A stretch of 16,676 nt of DNA from JAIMBK01 sp040755975. Lineage in GTDB: Bacteria; Bacillota; Desulfotomaculia; Desulfotomaculales; Nap2-2B. Where the stretch lies: assembly GCA_040755975.1 (NCBI GenBank), contig JBFLZY010000062.1, positions 1-16,676 on the forward strand, in the 5' to 3' direction. The stretch's first letter is position 1; each line of letters starts with the position of its first letter. The translations under genes were made by a program, and so were the position numbers. The notes under the pieces were generated by a model that did no database searches, had not been told where the DNA came from, and worked only from the letters and a program-made list of their open reading frames with translations. Shown in pieces: positions 1-6,905 of the stretch.

Positions 1-567
1 ATCGGTTATGTACCCCAGGCTCTTTCGGTCGATGGCTCATTGACTGGTTACGAAAATTTGCTTATTTTTGCCAAAATTTTGGGACTCAAGGGAAGCGAGC
101 GGGAGCGCCGCATCCGGGAGCTGCTGGCCTTCATGGATCTGGCGGAAGCTGCGCCCAGGCTTGTGCGCCATTATTCCGGGGGAATGGTCCGGCGGCTGGA
201 AATCGCCCAGGCCATGCTGGGTGAGCCCCGCGTGCTTTTTCTGGACGAACCGACGGTGGGACTGGACCCCGTGGCCCGCAAAGGGGTCTGGGAAAGGCTT
301 CTGGATTTGCGCAAAAGATATCAGATGGCGATTTTGCTGACTACCCATTACATGGAAGAAGCAGACGCCGTTTGCCGGCGGGTGGGCATCCTCGACCGTG
401 GGAAAATGGTGGTTGCCGGGACGCCGGCCGAGCTCAAGGAAAGCATCGGCGACCCCGCTGCCTCCCTGGACGAGGTATTTGCGCACTATACGGGAAATCA
501 GCTTACTACAGGAGGTAACTATAATGAACTTAAGCAGGTCCGCCGGCTCAGCCGCCGCCTCGGTTGA
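1..567 (+). CDS. ABC transporter ATP-binding protein, 5' end outside window
   Basis: This is the nucleotide-binding subunit of an ABC-2 type exporter (DrrA/CcmA-like). It hydrolyses ATP to drive the permease encoded next. The frame is open from base 1, so the Walker A region lies upstream of the window. Visible in order are the Q-loop (IGYVPQ at the very start), the ABC signature YSGGMVRRLEIAQAM (about base 172), Walker B with catalytic Glu (VLFLDEPTVGLDP, about base 232) and the H-loop histidine in LLTTHYMEEAD. The C-terminal LDEVFAHYTG is typical of the drug-resistance subgroup. TTG at 40 is an internal leucine codon, not a start. The last 44 bases overlap the permease gene, which implies translational coupling. 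The substrate cannot be read from the sequence. Confidence 0.93.
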   Translation: MGYVPQALSVDGSLTGYENLLIFAKILGLKGSERERRIRELLAFMDLAEAAPRLVRHYSGGMVRRLEIAQAMLGEPRVLFLDEPTVGLDPVARKGVWERLLDLRKRYQMAILLTTHYMEEADAVCRRVGILDRGKMVVAGTPAELKESIGDPAASLDEVFAHYTGNQLTTGGNYNELKQVRRLSRRLG

Positions 568-1348
568 AGCGCTGTTCAAAATACTCCGGAACACGCTCAA
601 CAGTGTTCTGGCCATGACGGAAATGGAAGTGCGCAAGCTGCGCCACGAACCCTCCGATTTATTGACCCGTTCCATTCAGCCGGTCCTGTGGCTGGTCATT
701 TTCGGCCAGACGTTTGCCCAGGTGCGGGCCTTTTATCCGGAAGGAGTGTCTTATCAAGCCTTTCTGACGCCGGGGATTTTATCCCAATCGGTGATGTTTA
801 TCGCCATTTTCTTCGGGATCTCCATTATCTGGGAGAAGGACATGGGGATTCTCCAGAAGTTTCTGGCCATGCCGGTGCCGCGCTTGGCGCTGGTGCTGGG
901 CAAGGCCCTGGCGGCGGGAGTGCGCGCACTCAGCCAGGCGGGGATCGTTTTTTTGCTGGCGGCGGCAATCGGCATCCCGTTGCGCTGGCATTTTCCGGGC
1001 CTGCTGGGCGCCGCTTGCGTGGCCACGCTTGGTGCGGTCTTTTTTGCCACTCTTTCCATGATCATCGCCGCCCTGGTGAAAACGCGCGAGCGCTTTATGG
1101 GCGTCGGTCAGCTCCTGACCATGCCGTTGTTCTTTGCTTCCAACGCCCTTTACCCGGTTTCGATCATGCCCTCCTGGTTGAAGGTGGTGGCGATGGTCAA
1201 CCCGTTAAGCTACATGGTGGATTTTTTGCGCGGCGCTCTGGTGACCGGTCAGCTCGACAACTGGGCCCTGGACGTGGGGGTGCTTTTCTTCGCCAGCGTT
1301 ATCAGCGTCGCCGTCGCCACCTGGTTATACCCCCAGGTGGCCGGTTAA
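524..1348 (+). CDS. ABC-2 type transporter permease
   Basis: This is the membrane subunit (274 aa) partnering the upstream ATPase, in the ABC-2 / DrrB-like family. An open frame extends further upstream, but ATG at 524 is preceded by GGAGG at 511-515 (8-base spacing), which fixes the start inside the end of the ATPase gene. After a cytoplasmic N-terminus (MTEMEVRKLRHEPSDLLTR) there are about six hydrophobic segments, beginning PVLWLVIFGQTF. The second half carries the usual ABC-2 signature region LLTMPLFFASNALYPVSIMP followed by VVAMVNPLSYMVDFLRGAL. It ends 6 bases before the convergent cadA stop, with no obvious hairpin between them. Export of a hydrophobic compound, drug or lipid is inferred from the family only. 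Confidence 0.93.
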   Translation: MNLSRSAGSAAASVEALFKILRNTLNSVLAMTEMEVRKLRHEPSDLLTRSIQPVLWLVIFGQTFAQVRAFYPEGVSYQAFLTPGILSQSVMFIAIFFGISIIWEKDMGILQKFLAMPVPRLALVLGKALAAGVRALSQAGIVFLLAAAIGIPLRWHFPGLLGAACVATLGAVFFATLSMIIAALVKTRERFMGVGQLLTMPLFFASNALYPVSIMPSWLKVVAMVNPLSYMVDFLRGALVTGQLDNWALDVGVLFFASVISVAVATWLYPQVAG

Positions 1349-1354
1349 AAAAAT

Positions 1355-3681
1355 TTATTTCCTGTACCGCATGGCCCGTGTGGCGTTCAGGATGGCTAAA
1401 AGGGCCACGCCCACGTCGGCGAAGACGGCTTCCCAGATGGTGGCCACTCCGAAGGCGCCCAGCCCGAGGAAAAATGCCTTTGTCCCCAGGGCGGCGACGA
1501 TGTTTTGCCGCACGATCCGGCCGGTGCGCCGGGCTATTTCCACCGCCGCGGCCAGCCTGGAGGGAGCATCTTCCATGAGGACCACGTCGGCCGCCGCAAT
1601 GGCCGCGTCGGAGCCCAGGCCGCCCATGGCAATCCCGACGTCCGCCCGGGTGATCACCGGGGCGTCGTTGATGCCGTCGCCCACGAAGGCCAGCTTTTGT
1701 TTTCGCCGGTTGGGAAGCGCGGCTTGCAATTCTTCCACTTTCTTTACTTTGTTTTCCGGCAACAGGCCGGCGAAATAACTCGCGATGCCCAGGGTTTGGG
1801 CCACCCGGCGGGCTGCTGCCTCTTCATCGCCGGTAAGCATGACCGTTTTCTTGATCCCCAGGCTTTTGAGCCTGGCCAGGGCGGCCGCGGCGTCCGGCTT
1901 GATTTCGTCGGCAATCACGAGGTAGCCGGCAAAGGTTCCGTCGATACTTACGTAAACCGCCGTCCCTTCTATGTTGCAGACGTCGTGGGCGATTCCCGCC
2001 CGCTGCAGCAGGCGGTCGCTGCCGGCCAGGACCGTTTTACCGTCCACCTGCGCGCTCACGCCGTAGCCGGGAATTTCCCGGTAGGTGCTCACCCTGTCCG
2101 GAGAAATTTCCAGGCCGTAGGCTTCGCGGATGGATTGGGCAATCGGGTGGGTGGAATGGATCTCGGCCGCGGCCGCGGCGGCAAGCACCGCTTCTTCCGA
2201 AAATCCGTTGCGGGGGACGACCCGGGTCACCCGGAAAACCCCCCTGGTAAGCGTGCCGGTTTTGTCAAAAACAACCGTGTGCAGGTTGGCCAGCGCCTCC
2301 AGGTAATTGGCTCCCTTGACCAGGATGCCCTGGCGGGAAGCCCCGCCGATCCCCCCGAAATAACCCAGGGGGATGGAGATGACCAGGGCGCAGGGGCAGG
2401 AGATCACCAGCAGGACCAGCGCCCGGTAAACCCACTGGGCAAAGGCGGCGCCGGGGAGCACCAGGGGAGGAATGACCGCCAGCAGCGCGGCGCCCAGCAC
2501 GACTGCCGGGGTGTAGTAGCGGGCAAAGGCGGTGATAAACTGTTCGGTGGGCGCCTTTCTGGCTCCCGCCTTTTCCACCAGGTCGATAATCCTGGCCGCG
2601 GAGGATTCCCGGTAAGGTTTGGTGACTCTGACGGTGAGCAGACCCTGCCCGTTGATCATTCCGGCCAGGATTTTTTCTCCTTTTGTCGCTTTTCGCGGCA
2701 CGGCTTCCCCGGTGAGCGCCGAAGTGTCAACAGAGGAATCGCCGGCAATGATTTCGCCGTCCAGGGGCACTCTTTCCCCGGGCCTGACCACGATTGTTTG
2801 CCCTACCGCCACGTCTTCCGGAGAAACCCGCCTGGTTTCCCCCGCGACCTGCAGGTTGGCGTAATCCGGGCGGATATCTAAAAGGGTGGCGATGGAGCGG
2901 CGGGAGCGGTTTACGGCGCGGTCCTGGAAATACTCGCCCACCGCGTAAAAAAGCATCGTCGCTACAGCCTCGGGCAACTGGTGGATGGCGATGGCCCCGA
3001 TGGTGGCTATGCTCAATAAGAAGTTTTCATCAAACACCTTTCCGTAGACCAGGTTCTGGAGGGCGGTGCGGACGACTTTTCCGCCCGCCAGCAGGTAGGC
3101 GGCGCCGAAAATCAGGTATTCCGCCCAGGAATAAGGTGTTTGGTGCAACAAATCTTTCCAGGAAAAACCGGCAGCCAGCAGCAAGGCAGTCACGCCGATT
3201 AAGTAGAGGCGTTTTTTCTCGCCTGCTTCTTCGTTTTCGCCGGCAGAACCGCCGCCTGTCCGGGCCACCAGCCTGACGCCCGGTTCAATGCGGGCGACGG
3301 CCTCCCGGGCTGCCGGAACCAGTTCGGGAGACAAATCCAGCGCGGGGTCGGCAAGATTAATGGNNNNNNNNNNNNNNNNNNNNNNNNNNNNNNNNNNNNN
3401 NNNNNNNNNNNNNNNNNNNNNNNNNNNNNNNNNNNNNNNNNNNNNNNNNNNNNNNNNNNNNNNTCGCCGGCAGAACCGCCGCCTGTCCGGGCCACCAGCC
3501 TGACGCCCGGTTCAATGCGGGCGACGGCCTCCCGGGCTGCCGGAACCAGTTCGGGAGACAAATCCAGCGCGGGGTCGGCAAGATTAATGGCGACCCCTTC
3601 CAGGCCCTTCAGTTTGCGCAGTTCCTGTTCGATCCTGGCGGCACAGTCGGCGCAGTGCAGGCCGGCTAAAGTGTAACGCAT
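1355..3681 (-). CDS. cadA: Zn/Cd/Pb-translocating P1B-type ATPase, broken only by an assembly gap
   Basis: This pump exports divalent soft metals across the cytoplasmic membrane. The N-terminal HMA domain has the metal motif GLHCADC (residues 7-13). The core has TGEAVP in the actuator domain, the transmembrane SCPCALV motif (Cys353 and Cys355), phosphorylation motif DKTGTLT (Asp397), the HP locus (STHPIA), a TGD motif and GDGINDAP. The last membrane pair contains a Lys (TKAFF) and an Asp (FADVGVALLAI), the P1B-2 (ZntA/CadA) signature rather than the Cu type. The frame is interrupted in these coordinates by 100 N and a 127-bp duplicate. Collapsing the duplicate removes 227 bases and gives one uninterrupted 699-aa protein, a normal length. 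Start ATG 3681 is preceded by AGGGG about 9 bases upstream. It is probably co-transcribed with cadC. The frame stays open upstream of this ATG (see the interrupted segment). Confidence 0.92.
3364..3463. other. Scaffold gap of exactly 100 N
   Basis: There are exactly 100 unknown bases inside cadA. The 127 bases on the left (3237-3363) are identical to the 127 bases on the right (3464-3590). A length of 127 matches a common maximum k-mer of short-read assemblers, and adjacent contigs from such graphs share k bases at their ends. The gap therefore most likely has negative true size: the contigs overlap and nothing is missing. The joined protein is continuous, which supports this. Confidence 0.97.
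3464..3590. repeat. Artefactual direct duplicate of 3237-3363
   Basis: This stretch is an exact 127-bp copy of 3237-3363 and encodes the C-terminal part of the CadA HMA domain. It ends with the same bases (AAGATTAATGG) that abut the gap on the other side. It is best read as the unmerged contig overlap, not a biological repeat. If it were real, the HMA region would be duplicated and out of frame, because the inserted 227 bases are not a multiple of three. Confidence 0.93.
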
Positions 3682-4063
3682 CAGCTTAATCCCCTGTAGC
3701 AGGGTGATTATTCCCACCAGCAAAATAGCGACTCCCTCGAAAATAGCGTTCTGCAATCTTTTACCATCGGTCTGGAATTGTCCGGCTCGCTCCGATGCTC
3801 CGGGTCGACCAGACATCAGCTTGCCGCGGAGCGAACCAGACAGCGCTGCAAAATGCGCGCGGAACGTTAGTTTTTTTACCCTTCTGGTGCCGGGTAGCGA
3901 TTATTGTTTATACCTTTGCATAGTGGTATCGGCGCGTTTCGCGCTGCCGGTTCGCTTGCCGCGGCTGCGCTGTGTCCGGTTTCCGACCCTGCGCATATGT
4001 CGCTCGCCCGGACAAATTCCAGACCTCATTTTCATGATCAATGGGGAGAACGAAGGTTCTCAT
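3682..4063 (-). pseudogene. Open segment upstream of cadA, apparently interrupted by the inverted-repeat element
   Basis: On the minus strand an ATG at 4063 follows a strong ribosome binding site (AAGGGAG, 7-base spacing). It encodes MRTFVLPIDHEN up to the edge of the inverted-repeat element at 3769-4025. On the other side of the element, DGKRLQNAIF followed by a hydrophobic stretch (EGVAILLVGIITLLQGIKL) runs in frame into the cadA start Met. Removing the element together with one copy of the 2-bp TC found on both flanks (259 bases) rejoins the two halves in the same frame through a GAT codon, with no stop. The original could have been a 44-residue N-terminal extension of CadA or a small fused membrane peptide. 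I do not recognise the sequence. A frame match has a one-in-three chance of being accidental, so this is a hypothesis. Confidence 0.4.
3769..4025. mobile_element. MITE-like 257-bp inverted-repeat element
   Basis: The two ends are inverted copies. The left arm 3769-3862 begins GGTCTGGAATTGTCCGG, and the right arm 3930-4025, read on the minus strand, begins GGTCTGGAATTTGTCCGG. The arms stay alignable for about 95 bases with small gaps and mismatches; shared blocks include GCCGCGG, AGCGAACC and CAGCGC. The central 67 bases (3863-3929) hold a T7 run and no gene. No transposase is encoded. The flanks share only the dinucleotide TC, a possible 2-bp target duplication. It sits between cadC and cadA in the same transcription unit, and the transcript would fold into a very long hairpin. 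Alternatives are a diverged inverted pair of a dispersed repeat or a structured RNA. Confidence 0.6.
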
Positions 4064-4084
4064 GGACAACTCCCTTGAAAATAG

Positions 4085-4128
4085 AGGCACTTAAGGCAAC
4101 AGGTGTCAGAAGGCACAAAGGGAAAGAT
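4085..4128. repeat. Dispersed repeat, copy 1 (AGGCAC...GGCACAAAG type)
   Basis: This 44-bp stretch carries AGGCACTTAAGGCAACAG followed by AAGGCACAAAGGGAAAGA. A related arrangement, AGGCACTGAGGCACAAAGAG, occurs at 4676 on the other side of cadC. The two copies bracket the cadC gene. It lies in the 122-bp stretch between the cadC stop and the interrupted frame leading to cadA; no gene is seen there. Its function is unknown. Confidence 0.45.
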
Positions 4129-4185
4129 GCCTGCTTTAGTGCTGTATTTTCATGATTAATCTCAAGGCGCGGTCATCGTTTACGC

Positions 4186-4563
4186 TTACCTTCCCTCGGC
4201 GAAGTGTTCCTGGGCCTCGCGGATCAGGTTGACGATATGCTCGTCATCTAAAGAATAAAAGACCATTTTGCCCCTCCGGCGGTACTTGACGAGCCGCAGG
4301 GCTTTGAGCAGCCGCAGGTGGTGGGAAACGGCGGGCAGGCTCATTTCCAGGATCTGGGCAAGGTCGCACACGCAAAGCTCCCGGTGGGCCAGGAGGTAAA
4401 GGATTCTGGTGCGCGTTTCATCCCCCAGCGCTTTGAATATTTCCGAAAGGCCGGCCACTTCTAATAGTTTTTCCTTGAAATTGCTGATTTCTGCTCCGGA
4501 AGGGCAAAAGCTGTCGCAGATGTCGTTGTTTTTACTTTGGGAAGGAGGTTCTTTTTTTTCCAT
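4186..4563 (-). CDS. cadC: ArsR/SmtB-family metal-responsive repressor, CadC type
   Basis: This is a winged-helix dimeric repressor (125 aa) that releases DNA when it binds Cd, Pb or Zn. It carries ligands of both known CadC sites. The alpha3N site has Cys16 and Cys20 (DICDSFCPSG) plus Cys64 and Cys66 in the motif ELCVCDLA. The alpha5 site has Asp107-x-His109, His120 and Glu123, with the same spacing as in S. aureus CadC. The recognition helix is SLPAVSHHLRLLK (75-87). An upstream extension of the frame would add an atypical N-terminus. ATG 4563 has AAGGA about 10 bases upstream and gives the usual family length, so I chose it. It lies upstream of cadA on the same strand, behind a perfect-consensus promoter with a palindrome at the presumed start site, so autoregulation is likely. 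Confidence 0.93.
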   Translation of the reverse strand: MEKKEPPSQSKNNDICDSFCPSGAEISNFKEKLLEVAGLSEIFKALGDETRTRILYLLAHRELCVCDLAQILEMSLPAVSHHLRLLKALRLVKYRRRGKMVFYSLDDEHIVNLIREAQEHFAEGR

Positions 4564-4675
4564 CGGAGGGTCTTCCTTGCTAATATAATTAATTAAATTC
4601 CATAGGAGTTTCTTTTTTTCTACCTTCCAGATATAAAATAAAAAGGAGTTACTCTCCACAAGGCAGAATAAATAA

Positions 4676-4748
4676 AGGCACTGAGGCACAAAGAGAAATG
4701 ACCGGGAAGCTTAACTTTGTGGCTTTGTGTCTGGGAAGCTCTGTGCCT
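4676..4748. repeat. Imperfect inverted repeat in the cadC leader (copy 2 of dispersed repeat)
   Basis: The left arm starts AGGCACTGAGGCACAAAG and the right arm ends CTTTGTG...CTCTGTGCCT, so the ends are complementary (AGGCAC / GTGCCT, CACAAAG / CTTTGTG). GGGAAGCT occurs twice inside (about 4704 and 4733). It resembles the stretch at 4085-4128. In a transcript from the promoter at 4777-4805 it would lie in the roughly 200-nt untranslated leader of cadC and could fold into a hairpin. Confidence 0.5.
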
Positions 4749-4755
4749 GATTTTT

Positions 4756-4775
4756 AATTAAACAATTGCTTAATT
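4756..4775. promoter_or_regulatory. Probable CadC operator (20-bp palindrome)
   Basis: AATTAAACAATTGCTTAATT is a 20-bp palindrome around CAATTG with only one mismatched pair. It begins 1 base downstream of the minus-strand -10 box (4777-4782) and so covers the expected transcription start of cadC. Known ArsR/SmtB operators are AT-rich imperfect palindromes at this position. Assignment to CadC is inference from location and form. Confidence 0.65.
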
Positions 4776-4776
4776 G

Positions 4777-4805
4777 ATTATATTTTACCCTGAACTTTTT
4801 GTCAA
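4777..4805 (-). promoter_or_regulatory. Perfect-consensus sigma-A promoter for cadC (and cadA)
   Basis: On the minus strand the -35 box is TTGACA (4805-4800) and the -10 box is TATAAT (4782-4777), separated by exactly 17 bases. All 12 bases match consensus. Such a strong promoter beside an operator fits a tightly repressed, inducible resistance operon. Confidence 0.85.
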
Positions 4806-4844
4806 CCGGGATTTTTGTGATTTTTGTCAAAAGAAGACAGGTGC

Positions 4845-4873
4845 TTGACATTGAAGCCCCTGTTGTTTTAAAT
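4845..4873 (+). promoter_or_regulatory. Sigma-A-like promoter for the Gate-protein pair
   Basis: TTGACA (4845-4850), 17 bases, then TTAAAT (4868-4873). The -35 is perfect and the -10 matches 4 of 6. It points to the gene starting at 4938 and is back-to-back with the cadC promoter 40 bases away. Confidence 0.6.
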
Positions 4874-4937
4874 TTGTTTAGTCAAGCCGATCAGAAGTTT
4901 CGTTTTTAGCCGATTTTAAGACAATGGGGGAAGAAGT

Positions 4938-5357
4938 GTGTTAACAGCGGGAACTTTCAAACGCGGGTTGCACAAGGGAGTTTCCACCACCTGGGAATTG
5001 ACCAAGGTAGTAATCCCGGTCTACCTGGTGGTTACCTTTTTGAAGTATACCCCCGTTCTGGGCTGGATTACCGGGGCCTGCGCACCGGTCATGCGCCTCT
5101 TTGGTCTGTCGGGAGAAGCGGCGGTGCCCTTAGTTTTGGGGAATTTGCTGAACCTTTACGCCGCCGTCGGCGCCATCACCACTCTTGATTTATCCTCCCG
5201 GGAAATTACCATCCTGGCCATTATGTTATTGATCTCGCACAACCTCCTGGTGGAATCGGCGGTATCCGGACGGACGGGTGTAAATGCCCTGGTCATGGCT
5301 TTTTTCCGCCTCGGCCTTGCTTTTTTGTGCGGCCTGGTTTTAAACCTGGTTCTGTAA
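4938..5357 (+). CDS. Nucleoside-recognition (Gate) domain membrane protein, first of a pair
   Basis: This small integral membrane protein (139 aa) resembles one half of Gate-domain proteins such as SpmA and SpmB and related transporters. About four hydrophobic segments are visible, including LTKVVIPVYLVVTFL, the hallmark LFGLSGEAAVPLVLGNLLNL and ILAIMLLISHNLLVESA. The GTG start at 4938 is preceded by the purine-rich GGGGGAAGAA. Its LFGLS-x5-PL stretch and its H-x4-E-S-A motif are matched by LFGLS-x5-PL and H-x4-D-T-A in the next protein, so the two are homologous halves. It is shorter than SpmA and there are no sporulation genes nearby, so that name is not used. The transported substrate, if any, is unknown. 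Confidence 0.8.
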   Translation: MLTAGTFKRGLHKGVSTTWELTKVVIPVYLVVTFLKYTPVLGWITGACAPVMRLFGLSGEAAVPLVLGNLLNLYAAVGAITTLDLSSREITILAIMLLISHNLLVESAVSGRTGVNALVMAFFRLGLAFLCGLVLNLVL

Positions 5358-5400
5358 AATCCTCATATTTAGTAAGCAATCACAGGGAGGCCCGAAAAAA

Positions 5401-5877
5401 ATGCAATGGGAAGCGTTCGCCAGGGAAGCCGTGCATGGTGGTTTACATAACGTCCTGATCATGGCCGGTATTATTATCCCGGTCATGGTTATTCTCCAAA
5501 TCGGCCGGGAATTAAACGTTTTGGACCGGATAACCGTTTTCGTCGCCCCGGTTCTGCGTTTATTCGGTCTCTCCCGCCAGGCCACCTTTCCCTTGCTGGT
5601 GGGGGTTATTTTCGGCATCGCTTACGGCGCGGGGGTAATCATTGAAGCCGCCCGCAGCGGGGAGATTTCCTGGCGCGATCTCTTCCTGGTAAACCTCTTC
5701 CTTTCCGCCTGCCACGCCGTTATTGAAGATACGGCTTTGTTTATCGCCATTGGGGCGGACCCCTGGATTATCCTGGGCGGGCGTTTTCTGCTGGCGGTTG
5801 TCCTGACCTACCTGGTCAGCCGGATGGGCTGGCTGGCCGCCCGTGCTCCGCATGCCGGCGCAAAGCCGCCCGGCTAA
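5401..5877 (+). CDS. Nucleoside-recognition (Gate) domain membrane protein, second of a pair
   Basis: This 158-aa membrane protein is co-transcribed with the preceding gene (43-bp gap, GGGAGG at 5385-5390, ATG 5401). Hydrophobic segments include VLIMAGIIIPVMVILQIG, the Gate hallmark LFGLSRQATFPLLVGVIFGI, and FLSACHAVIEDTALFIAIG with the conserved His/Glu/Asp cluster, then ILGGRFLLAVVLTYLV. The C-terminus is short and basic. It probably forms a heteromeric unit with the 139-aa partner, as split Gate halves do in SpmA/SpmB-like pairs. Its stop lies 8 bases from that of the convergent activase gene, and there is no recognisable terminator between them. Confidence 0.8.
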   Translation: MQWEAFAREAVHGGLHNVLIMAGIIIPVMVILQIGRELNVLDRITVFVAPVLRLFGLSRQATFPLLVGVIFGIAYGAGVIIEAARSGEISWRDLFLVNLFLSACHAVIEDTALFIAIGADPWIILGGRFLLAVVLTYLVSRMGWLAARAPHAGAKPPG

Positions 5878-5885
5878 AAACAAAC

Positions 5886-6905
5886 TTAAGAGACGTAATC
5901 CAAAAGGGCGACCTGTTCGCGCTCCTCTTTTTTATGCCCGGAGGAACGGGACAGATTGGCCCACTTGCCGCACCTGCTTCCCCACCGGCCGGTCAGCTGG
6001 CCGTCGATATAGAGTTCGCTGATCTCACAGTCGTTTGCGCATTCGCCGCAGAGAAAGCTCCGGGGGGTGTACCGGAAATCGGCGATAGCCGCGAGACCGC
6101 GAAAACAGCTTTCGCCTTTTGTTTGCAACCAGTGCACGCGGGCCAGGAGCGCTGCTCCCAGGGCTCCCATGACCCGAAAGTGCGGGGGGACGACCACCGG
6201 CAGCCCCAAAAGTTTGGTGAAGGCGGCCCGCATGCCGGCGTTGGCCGCCACGCCCCCTTGAAAGAGGACAACCGGCTGGATTTTTTTGCCCCTGGCCACG
6301 CCGGCCAGGTAATTGCGCGCCAGCGCCAGGCACAGGCCGGCAATCAGGTCTTCTTTGCTGTAGCCCATTTGCTGCTTGCTGATTAGATCCGACTCTGCAA
6401 AAACCCCGCAGCGGCCGGCGATCCTGACGGGGTTTTTCGACTTGAGGGCCATTTCCCCAAACCTTTCGATGGGGATGTTCAGCCGGGCGGCTTGGTGATC
6501 CAGAAAAGAGCCCGTTCCGGCCGCGCAGACGCTGTTCATGTTAAAACCTGTGGAAACACCGTCTTTGATAAAAATGATTTTGGAATCCTGTCCGCCGATG
6601 TCGATTACGGTCCGCACGCGCGGCTCGACCTCGCGGGCGGCCACCGCGTGGGCGGTAATCTCATTTTTGATTACATCGGCGCCGATCATTGCTCCCGCCA
6701 GGTGCCTCCCCGAACCCGTGGTGCAGGCAGCCCGGACCGGCAGGTTCCCCAATTCTTCGTTTAGCTGCCGGAAGGCCTGCTGCAGGGTTTCGACGGGGCC
6801 GCCGTGGGTGCGGAGGTAAGTTTGAAAAAGAAGCTTTTTCCCGGCATCGATCGCCGCCAGTTTTGTGCTGACGCTCCCGACGTCAATACCCAGGAAGCAA
6901 TCCAT
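5886..6905 (-). CDS. 2-hydroxyacyl-CoA dehydratase activase-type ATPase (HgdC/BadF/BcrAD family) with extra Cys-rich tail
   Basis: This is an ASKHA ATPase that, in known relatives, uses a [4Fe-4S] cluster shared by a homodimer to inject one electron into a dehydratase or reductase with ATP hydrolysis. Phosphate motifs are LGIDVGSVSTK (5-15), IDIGGQDSK (101-109) and the adenosine region FQGGVAAN. The cluster-bridging cysteines are Cys127 (NSVCAAGTGS) and Cys166 (AGRCGVFAESD), both conserved. After residue 280 an additional segment carries four cysteines (CGEC-x3-C at 286-293 and Cys312), absent from minimal HgdC (about 260 aa). ATG 6905 puts the first motif where the family has it. A GTG at 6917 is also possible. 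It overlaps the end of the upstream gene, so the two are coupled. No intact dehydratase subunits lie in the window, so the target is unknown. Confidence 0.9.
   Translation of the reverse strand: MDCFLGIDVGSVSTKLAAIDAGKKLLFQTYLRTHGGPVETLQQAFRQLNEELGNLPVRAACTTGSGRHLAGAMIGADVIKNEITAHAVAAREVEPRVRTVIDIGGQDSKIIFIKDGVSTGFNMNSVCAAGTGSFLDHQAARLNIPIERFGEMALKSKNPVRIAGRCGVFAESDLISKQQMGYSKEDLIAGLCLALARNYLAGVARGKKIQPVVLFQGGVAANAGMRAAFTKLLGLPVVVPPHFRVMGALGAALLARVHWLQTKGESCFRGLAAIADFRYTPRSFLCGECANDCEISELYIDGQLTGRWGSRCGKWANLSRSSGHKKEEREQVALLDYVS

Noticed and set aside
1505..2881. Plus-strand open frame of 458 codons opposite cadA
   Set aside because: It has an Arg/Gly-rich shadow composition, and the minus strand carries all P-type ATPase motifs.
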